A DNA stretch of 37,600 nucleotides, from positions 10,658 through 48,257 of the forward strand of contig NZ_AOMC01000134.1 in assembly GCF_000336695.1 (NCBI RefSeq). Reading direction: 5' to 3'. Source of the DNA: Halococcus morrhuae DSM 1307 (GTDB lineage: Archaea; Halobacteriota; Halobacteria; Halobacteriales; Halococcaceae). The notes under the pieces were generated by a model, which saw only the letters and a list, made by a program, of their open reading frames with translations, ran no database searches and was not told where the DNA came from. The position numbers and the translations under genes were made by a program. The stretch's first letter is position 1, and every line of letters begins with the position of its first letter. This document shows, one piece after another, positions 22,474 through 28,755 of this stretch.

Positions 22474-23407
22474 CGCTCTCGACGTCGGGCCCGAGCGGCG
22501 AACCGATCACGATGCTGTCCGCATGTTCCAACACACCCGACAGCCGCTTCTCGACCCTATCCGGCGTGCCGGCCATACAGAACGCGTCGATCATCGGCTC
22601 GCTCACGCGCTCGAACGCGGCGTCGAACTCGCCGGCCGAGATCGCCTCGCCGATCGCGTCCGCGCGCTCGCCGTCGAGTCCGTGGCGCTCGACGACGGGC
22701 GGTGGCGCACCGGCGGCGATGAACGCCACCGGCGGGCGGGCAGCCTCACGTGCGGCGTCGCCGTCCTCGGCGATGCTCACGCTCGCGTACGCCGTGAAAT
22801 CGAACTCTCCATACTCGTCGGGTCGCTCGCCGAGACCCTGCTCGACCTGGTCGGCCGCCCACGCGATGTCGTCGGGATGCGATCCGTTGAACAGCAGTCC
22901 GTCGGCGTGTTTGGCCGCCATTCGACACATGTGTGGCCCCTCGCCGCCGACGTAGACCGGGATCTCGCCGACCTCGTAGTTCAGGCCGGCGTCGTGTGCG
23001 CCGAACGTGCCGTCGTGATCGACGCGCTCGCCCCCCCAGAGATCTTGGGCGACTTTGAACGATTCGAGGACGGACCGGAGCCCGCGGTGCTCGCCGAGAT
23101 CGAGATTCTCGAGCGTCGAGGGGTCGCCCGGCCCGACACCGAAGACCGCCCGGCCGTCCGAGAGCTCGTCGAGCGTCGCCACGCGCGAAGCGAGCGTCAC
23201 CGGATGAGTCTCGTAGGGGTTCGTCACGCCCGGGCCGAGCCGGACGTTGTCGGTGCGATCGGCGAGCAGCGAGAGCGCTGCGAAGGGATCGCGGTTGTTG
23301 TAGTGATGGCTCGCGAAGATCGTGTCGAATCCCGCTTGAGCGGCGCGCTCGCCGAGATCGACGGTGCGCCGCGTGGGTCGCTCGGGCGTGAGTTCAATGC
23401 CCTGCAT
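22427..23407 (-). CDS. F420-dependent oxidoreductase of the luciferase-like family (Mer-like)
   Basis: This 326-aa TIM-barrel protein resembles 5,10-methylenetetrahydromethanopterin reductase and other F420-dependent enzymes of the bacterial-luciferase superfamily. Seen are MQGIELTP at the start, FDTIFASHHYNNRDPFAAL, VRLGPGVTNPYETHPVTLA, GRAVFGVGPGDPSTL and the later EIPVYVGGEGPHMC. Its start overlaps cofE by 14 bases, which strongly supports F420 as the cofactor. Haloarchaea are thought to use folates rather than methanopterin as C1 carrier, so the substrate may be methylene-H4folate or something unrelated. The longer upstream frame is a shadow of cofE. The 3' end overlaps a small gene on the other strand. 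Confidence 0.9.
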   Translation of the reverse strand: MQGIELTPERPTRRTVDLGERAAQAGFDTIFASHHYNNRDPFAALSLLADRTDNVRLGPGVTNPYETHPVTLASRVATLDELSDGRAVFGVGPGDPSTLENLDLGEHRGLRSVLESFKVAQDLWGGERVDHDGTFGAHDAGLNYEVGEIPVYVGGEGPHMCRMAAKHADGLLFNGSHPDDIAWAADQVEQGLGERPDEYGEFDFTAYASVSIAEDGDAAREAARPPVAFIAAGAPPPVVERHGLDGERADAIGEAISAGEFDAAFERVSEPMIDAFCMAGTPDRVEKRLSGVLEHADSIVIGSPLGPDVESAIDLAGAVCDRTRRE

Positions 23408-24146
23408 ACGACCACCCCCGGAGCGCCTGGCGGACGAAATCACCCTCGACGGCGCGAAAGAGGTTGTCGCTGCCGTCGAACCCGTCCATGTCGAACCCGT
23501 CCACGACGGCGACGGGGTTCCCGCCCGCACCCTCGCCGAGCACGAGGTTCGCCGCCGCCGCGAGTTCGTCCACCACGGACTCGACCGTGACACCGAGTTC
23601 GCGGCCGTCGCGGTCGTGTTCGCCGCGCCAGTCGCGACTCGCCGGCAGTCCAGCCCAGCCGATGGCCACGCCGCGTTGGCCGTGTCGGAACGGTCGCCCG
23701 CAGGTGTCGGTGACGATCACCGGAACGCCGAGTTCATCGCTGAGCCGGCGCGCGCTCTCGCTCGGCCGTTTCGGCAGGAGGAGGATATCGTTGTCGGGGA
23801 CGTTCGAGCGGTCGATGCCGGCGTTCACCGAGACGTGCCCGAACCGCGTCTCGGTGAGCAAGAACGGTTCGTCCATCAGGAGCTCGGTGCTCTCCTCCAG
23901 GACGGCCTGTGCGAACCGTGGGTCCTTCTCGTCGCCGGAGAGCTCGGCCAGTCGGTCGGCGATCTCGTGTGCGCGCGGGCCGGCCGGGAAGTCGGCGAGA
24001 TCGCGCGCCCGGCCCTCGGCCTTCGAGACGACGGTGCTCGCCACGCAGACCACGTCGGGAGCGCCGTCGGCCCGCTCGGCGACGAGCGCGGCGAGATCGT
24101 CGCCGGCACTGATTTCGGGGAGATCCGTGACGGGTGAGACGTTCAT
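23394..24146 (-). CDS. cofE: Coenzyme F420-0:L-glutamate ligase
   Basis: This 250-aa cytoplasmic enzyme adds glutamate residues to F420-0 using GTP. Motifs of the family are present: VVCVASTVVSKAEGRARDL, an acidic region and the VSVNAGIDRSNVPDNDILLL signature, then IVTDTCGRPFRHGQRGVAIG, which holds metal- and substrate-binding residues. It lacks the C-terminal nitroreductase-like domain found in actinobacterial FbiB, as expected for archaea. I placed the start at 24146 because the upstream 34 codons do not fit the family. It is co-transcribed with the Mer-like gene (14-base overlap), so the cofactor maker and a cofactor user share one mRNA. Confidence 0.95.
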   Translation of the reverse strand: MNVSPVTDLPEISAGDDLAALVAERADGAPDVVCVASTVVSKAEGRARDLADFPAGPRAHEIADRLAELSGDEKDPRFAQAVLEESTELLMDEPFLLTETRFGHVSVNAGIDRSNVPDNDILLLPKRPSESARRLSDELGVPVIVTDTCGRPFRHGQRGVAIGWAGLPASRDWRGEHDRDGRELGVTVESVVDELAAAANLVLGEGAGGNPVAVVDGFDMDGFDGSDNLFRAVEGDFVRQALRGWSYAGH

Positions 24147-24171
24147 ACACGGCAATCGCCGGGTAGCCACT

Positions 24172-24182
24172 TCCGTACTTCG
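24172..24182 (-). promoter_or_regulatory. TATA-like box of the cofE operon
   Basis: Minus-strand CGAAGTACGGA is centred about 30 bases before the cofE ATG. It is a modest match. Confidence 0.35.
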
Positions 24183-24231
24183 GGTCGTGCCAATACTGGC
24201 GAGCGATCGAATCGGATTCCTCCTCTCCGCA

Positions 24232-24243
24232 CTATCTTGAAAC
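24232..24243 (+). promoter_or_regulatory. TATA-like box of the Nudix/eIF2B-like fusion gene
   Basis: CTATCTTGAAAC is centred about 28 bases before the ATG at 24266 and is divergent from the cofE promoter. Confidence 0.4.
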
Positions 24244-24265
24244 GCCACGAGTAGCTACTGGTGGT

Positions 24266-25516
24266 ATGGACGAACCTCGTGTCGCCTGTTTCCTCCGTGA
24301 TCGTGGCAAGATACTCTTGATCAGGGATGGCGACGGAATCGACCCGAATATCGATCGGTTGAGCAGCCTCATCAACAACGCTGACGACGATCCTGACGAA
24401 GCCGCACACGCGGCGATTCGTGAACGGACAGTAGACGATGCGATCTCGCTCGTCCGTGCTGGCAAGCCATTCACCGTCGAAGTGGGTCAGGAAACACGTT
24501 GGCGGATCTATCCATATCTGTTCGACTGTGATTCGTGGGCTGTCGAGACGAACGACGAGACCACCGCCGAGTTCGCGTGGGTCTCGCCGGCCGAAATCCA
24601 CCATCGCGAGACAGTCCCCGATCTCTGGAAAGCCTACGATCACGTCGCGCCAACGATCAAGACGATACGTGAGGACGGCGATCACGGCTCGACGTGGCTC
24701 TCGGTGCGCGCACTGGCGGTGCTCCGGGATCGCGCCAGCGTACTCGCAACGACAGACGGAGACGAGGCGGACGGCTGGGACGACCTCGCGGCGCTCGCAC
24801 GCGATCTTCGGATGACCCGGCCGAGCATGACTGCCATCGAGAATCGCGTCGATCGAGCGATGGCGGAGGTAAACGCACGGACGCCGACAGCGGTCGAAGA
24901 GTCGGCGCGCCAGGGAATTCAGTGGGCGCTCGATGCCGATTCGCGGGCCGCCAGCGAAGCGGCAGCTCGGCTCTCGGGTACCGTCCTGACGCTCTCGCGA
25001 TCGGGGACGGTGCTGGAGGCGCTTCGTGAGGCGACCGTCGAGCGAGTGATCGTCGCCGAGTCGCGGCCCGCACGCGAGGGTGTCGGCGTCGCCGAAACGC
25101 TCGCGAGTGACGATGGCTTTCGGGTGACGCTCGCGGTGGATGCGGCCGCTGCGCACGTCCTCGCCGAGCACGCCGTCGATAGCGTGCTCGTCGGGGCCGA
25201 CACGATCCTCCCGGACGGGAGCGTCATGAACAAGGTCGGCACGCGTGCGGTCGCCATCGCCGCCGCCCGCGAAGAGGTTCCCGTCCACGCCGTCGCCGCG
25301 GGCGACAAGATCGCTACCGACGGCGACGCACGCTTCGAGCCGAGTGATCCCGAGGCCGTCTACGACGGTGACGCCGACATCGAAGTATTGAACCCGACGT
25401 TCGACCGCACGCCGGCCGACGTGATCACCGTTGTCACGGAGGACGGAGCGCTCAGCCCGACGATGATCGGTGAGTACGCAGAGCGGTTGGCCGGGCTGGC
25501 TGCATGGACCAACTGA
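24266..25516 (+). CDS. Fusion of a degenerate Nudix domain and an eIF2B-alpha-like domain
   Basis: This 416-aa protein has two parts. Residues 1 to about 135 look like a Nudix fold (RVACFLRDRGKILLIRDGDG, then WRIYPYLFDCDSW), but the box is degenerate. The Arg52-Glu53 pair remains, while the expected Gly, Glu, Glu, Glu and Gly positions read Asn38, Asp44, Val56, Asp57 and Ala59. Hydrolysis of nucleoside diphosphates is therefore doubtful. Residues from about 145 on match the eIF2B-alpha/ribose-1,5-bisphosphate isomerase group, with SVLVGADTILPDGSVMNKVG and HAVAAGDKIATD. Such fusions are, as I recall, seen in other haloarchaea. The N-terminal domain may now bind a nucleotide as a sensor. Isomerase, MtnA-like or translational roles are all possible. 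Confidence 0.85.
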   Translation: MDEPRVACFLRDRGKILLIRDGDGIDPNIDRLSSLINNADDDPDEAAHAAIRERTVDDAISLVRAGKPFTVEVGQETRWRIYPYLFDCDSWAVETNDETTAEFAWVSPAEIHHRETVPDLWKAYDHVAPTIKTIREDGDHGSTWLSVRALAVLRDRASVLATTDGDEADGWDDLAALARDLRMTRPSMTAIENRVDRAMAEVNARTPTAVEESARQGIQWALDADSRAASEAAARLSGTVLTLSRSGTVLEALREATVERVIVAESRPAREGVGVAETLASDDGFRVTLAVDAAAAHVLAEHAVDSVLVGADTILPDGSVMNKVGTRAVAIAAAREEVPVHAVAAGDKIATDGDARFEPSDPEAVYDGDADIEVLNPTFDRTPADVITVVTEDGALSPTMIGEYAERLAGLAAWTN

Positions 25517-25546
25517 CGAAGATCACGGTGCGGATCTGGACTCGGA

Positions 25547-26326
25547 TCAGGCGTCTTCGAGATACTGATCGAACCAGACATCGAGCAGGCCGACGAGCAC
25601 CGTCGCGAAGCCCGTGTGGGCGCTCCAGATGGCCGCCTCGTGATCGACGGCCGGCAGTCCGTCGCCGCCGGTGACGCTGATGAGCACCGTGTCGGCATCG
25701 ACGACGAGCACGCGCCCGCTCCGCTCGTCGTTGGGCGCATCGGTCGTCGCACGGAACGAGACGTCGTCGCCGAAGCGCTCGCGTACTCGGTCGCCGTCGA
25801 CGACCGTCACCGCGACGCCACGCTCGCCTGCGGCCGTCAGCGCGTCGGTGACGGCGTCGTCGAACGTCCCTTCCTCGCGCGCGCCGAAGACGACGCGCTC
25901 GTCGGCGTCACCGATGAGCGTGACGACCCGATCGTCGATCGTCTCGGTTCCCTGGACCGTCCAGATGTCCTCTTGGGCCTCGCTCTCGTCGGCGCGCTCG
26001 CGGCGGGCGGATTCGAGGTAGTCGAACGCGCGATCCTCCTCCCTGTCGAGGCGCTCGCGGAGGCGCGTACGTGCCTCGTCGAGATCGACCGCGCGATACT
26101 GGATCGGGTTCGACTGTTGAATATCGACCAGGCCGCGCTCGGCGAGGTCCTCGGCCGCACCGTAGATCTGCGAACGCGGCACCTCGGTCGTCCGATCGAC
26201 CTCGCGGACGGTGGCGGTGTCGAGACGCTGGAGTGCGATGAACACCTGTGCCTCGTAGCTCGACAGTCCGAGCCGCTTGAGCGCCGCGACCGCCTCGTCG
26301 TGATCGCTCACGTCAGCGCCTCCCAT
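25547..26326 (-). CDS. TrmB-type transcriptional regulator
   Basis: This 259-aa protein starts with a winged helix (about 14-80): LKRLGLSSYEAQVFIALQRL, then EVPRSQIYGAAEDLAERGLV and a wing. A coiled region (about 80-118) follows, and then a C-terminal domain (about 120-259) shared with TrmB-like proteins that act without a sugar-binding part. It is the last gene of the surface protein/RND operon. The ATG start overlaps the RND gene by 19 bases; a GTG at 26311 would give a 4-base GTGA overlap and is an equally good choice. A role in controlling its own operon is suggested by position and by the inverted repeat at 31532-31581, but not shown. Confidence 0.87.
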   Translation of the reverse strand: MGGADVSDHDEAVAALKRLGLSSYEAQVFIALQRLDTATVREVDRTTEVPRSQIYGAAEDLAERGLVDIQQSNPIQYRAVDLDEARTRLRERLDREEDRAFDYLESARRERADESEAQEDIWTVQGTETIDDRVVTLIGDADERVVFGAREEGTFDDAVTDALTAAGERGVAVTVVDGDRVRERFGDDVSFRATTDAPNDERSGRVLVVDADTVLISVTGGDGLPAVDHEAAIWSAHTGFATVLVGLLDVWFDQYLEDA

Positions 26327-28755
26327 GCGACGAACACCGACGGCGTGACGAGCATCGCCGTGAGATAGGCGAAGAAGATCGAGAGCGCGACGACCAGCCC
26401 GAACTGGCCGAGGATCGGCGTGATCGCGAGCGCGAGCACGCCGATGCCCGTGGTGGTCGTGAGCATGCTCCCGGTGAGCGCGCCACCGGTCCCCCGCACC
26501 GTCTCTTCGAGTGCGGGGAACAGCTCCTCGTCGAGTTCGTGATATTCGTCGATGAACCGATGGACGAAGTGCGCCGAGTAGTCGACGCCGAGGCCGATGG
26601 CGATCGAGAGGATCGTCGCCGTCAGCGCGTTGAACGGGATACCGAGCAGTCGCATCGAACCCGCGAGCAGCGCGACAGAGACAACGATCGGCGCGAGGTT
26701 CACCAGACCCAACGACGGACGGCCTTCGATGACGTAGTAGACCGCGACGAGGAAGATCGCCGTGACGACCAGCGCGGCGACGAGACTCCGGATCGCCGAG
26801 GTCAGGATGGTGCCCGAAACGGCTTCGAGCACGAGCGTCTGGCCCGTGGCGGTCGCCGAGAACCGATACCGATCGGCGAGCGCCCGCGCATCGCGCGTGA
26901 TCTCGTCGTTCGAGGCGTCGCTCTCGGTCGAATACACCACTTGAGCGCTGCGGTAATCCTCGGTGATGTACTGGAGCGCCTGCGCGCGGAACGGCGAGTC
27001 GAGCAGCGCGTCGTAGATCTCGCCGAGGTTGTCGTCGGGCACGCCGTCGTCGTCGGCGTCGTTGCGCGCGACCAGCTGGGCGAACTCGGGCGACTGTGCG
27101 GCGTAGTCGCCGATGACGTCGACGATGCTGTCGGCGTCGGCCGACCGGTTGCTCGCGACGAACGCGTCCGGCGGGTCGTCGTTCGCGCGCTGGATGGATT
27201 CGAGCGCGTAGTCGTCACGTAACGGTCCCTCGACGTAGATCGTCACCGAACTCCCCTGCGTCGTCGAGAAGCGATCCTCCAGGAAGTTCGTCGTATCGGT
27301 GACGGTGTAGGTACCGGGCGCGAACGGTTCGGGCAGGTCCTCGACGTAGCCCGGCAGCTCCTCGGGCGGCAGGAAGTCGTCCTGTGAGAACGAGGTGTCG
27401 ACACCGGTCGCGTACGCCCCCGAGACGACCGTCAGAACGACCGTCAGTGCAAGTATCACGTAGGGCGCACGCCGTGCCGCGCCGACGCCGACCATCAGTA
27501 TCCGCCCCAGGATCGAGCCCTCCTCGCCGAGCGGCGAGAGGCCGAACTCCGGGATCCCGTACTCGATGCGGAGCTGGTCGCCCCAGACCTTCGCCGCCGG
27601 CAGGAAGATCCCGAAGATCAGGAACGTGAAGACGATGCCGACGGCGGCGATGAGGCCGAACTGCCGGATCGGCCCGAGACCGCTGATGCCGTTGGCGGCA
27701 AAGCCCACGACCGTCGTGCCGGTGACGATGAAGAAGGCCACCAGCAGCTGGTCGGTCGCGGTCCGCATCGACTGGCTGATGCCGACGTCCTGGACGCGCT
27801 CCTCGCGATAGCGGTTGATCGCGTGGATGCCGAAGTCGATACCGACCGCGAGCAACAGCGGCGGCACGGCAATGAGTAGCTGTGAGAACGGCAGTCCCAC
27901 GAGCCCGGTGAACCCGAACGTCCAGATGATCGCCATCACGAGCGCGAGCACGCCGAGCAGCAGATCGATCGGGTCGCGATAGGCGAAGACCAGGAAGACG
28001 AGGATCAACAGCGACGCCGCAGGGACGACGATGACGAGCGAGTCGAAGATGATGTTCGTGAACTCGTCGGAGATGATACCGCTCCCGAACACACGGATGT
28101 CGCTGTCGACGGAGTCGACGATCTCCTGTCCACGCGTCTGGATATCGAGCAGCGGGCTCGATCCACCAGTGCCGGCCGACGACGTCGACACCCCGCCCAG
28201 AACGTCGTGCTGGACGGTGCCGATCGTCGCCGAAGCCGACATCGACTGCCGGTCGAAGTCGTTGCTCACAAGTCCCGTGAAGCCGGGGCCGGCGGCGGCC
28301 GTCCGGATCGCGCTCTCGATCTCCGACTGCGTCGCGTCTTCGAGCGTGCGGATCTGTGCGTCGACGGTCGTCGCGTTCGGATCGATCGTCTGGGCGACGA
28401 TGCCCGCGGCGCTCGACGCCGATACCACCCGCTGGCTCTCGTGGTCTTCGAGGCGCTGCTGGGCTTCGAGCATCGCCAGCAGTTCGTCCTTCGCGAGCAC
28501 GTTCGATCCCGACTGGATGAGCTGCGTGCTCCCGTTGTCCTCTGAAAAGGACGGCGAGAACTCCTGATCGATATCGTCGAGAGCGGCCTGTGCGGGGCTG
28601 TCCTCGGTGAACTGGCTCGTCCCGGCGTCCGTCGAGATGTTCGCCAATCCGCCGGCGAAGACGATCGTGAGCAGGACGAACGCGATCACCACCGTCCGCG
28701 GCCGCTCGGTGATCCACTCGTCGATTCGGTCGATGTAGCGCTGGTAGTCGACCAT
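26308..28755 (-). CDS. RND superfamily (MMPL/Patched-like) membrane protein
   Basis: This 815-aa protein has the RND layout: one helix near residues 20-40, a large outer loop (about 41-230), five helices, then a repeat of the same plan with a sixth helix, second large loop and a final bundle near 640-810. Motifs such as AVGIDFGIHAINRYREER and IGLGVDYSAHFVHRFIDEYHE hold the conserved GxDxxxH/YS pattern in the middle of each half, with Asp residues likely used in proton coupling. The closest groups are MMPL and the Patched/SSD-like archaeal exporters that move lipids or hydrophobic compounds. The cargo is unknown. The start codon abuts the stop codon of the surface protein gene, so the two are probably made together and work together. 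Confidence 0.93.
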   Translation of the reverse strand: MVDYQRYIDRIDEWITERPRTVVIAFVLLTIVFAGGLANISTDAGTSQFTEDSPAQAALDDIDQEFSPSFSEDNGSTQLIQSGSNVLAKDELLAMLEAQQRLEDHESQRVVSASSAAGIVAQTIDPNATTVDAQIRTLEDATQSEIESAIRTAAAGPGFTGLVSNDFDRQSMSASATIGTVQHDVLGGVSTSSAGTGGSSPLLDIQTRGQEIVDSVDSDIRVFGSGIISDEFTNIIFDSLVIVVPAASLLILVFLVFAYRDPIDLLLGVLALVMAIIWTFGFTGLVGLPFSQLLIAVPPLLLAVGIDFGIHAINRYREERVQDVGISQSMRTATDQLLVAFFIVTGTTVVGFAANGISGLGPIRQFGLIAAVGIVFTFLIFGIFLPAAKVWGDQLRIEYGIPEFGLSPLGEEGSILGRILMVGVGAARRAPYVILALTVVLTVVSGAYATGVDTSFSQDDFLPPEELPGYVEDLPEPFAPGTYTVTDTTNFLEDRFSTTQGSSVTIYVEGPLRDDYALESIQRANDDPPDAFVASNRSADADSIVDVIGDYAAQSPEFAQLVARNDADDDGVPDDNLGEIYDALLDSPFRAQALQYITEDYRSAQVVYSTESDASNDEITRDARALADRYRFSATATGQTLVLEAVSGTILTSAIRSLVAALVVTAIFLVAVYYVIEGRPSLGLVNLAPIVVSVALLAGSMRLLGIPFNALTATILSIAIGLGVDYSAHFVHRFIDEYHELDEELFPALEETVRGTGGALTGSMLTTTTGIGVLALAITPILGQFGLVVALSIFFAYLTAMLVTPSVFVAWEALT

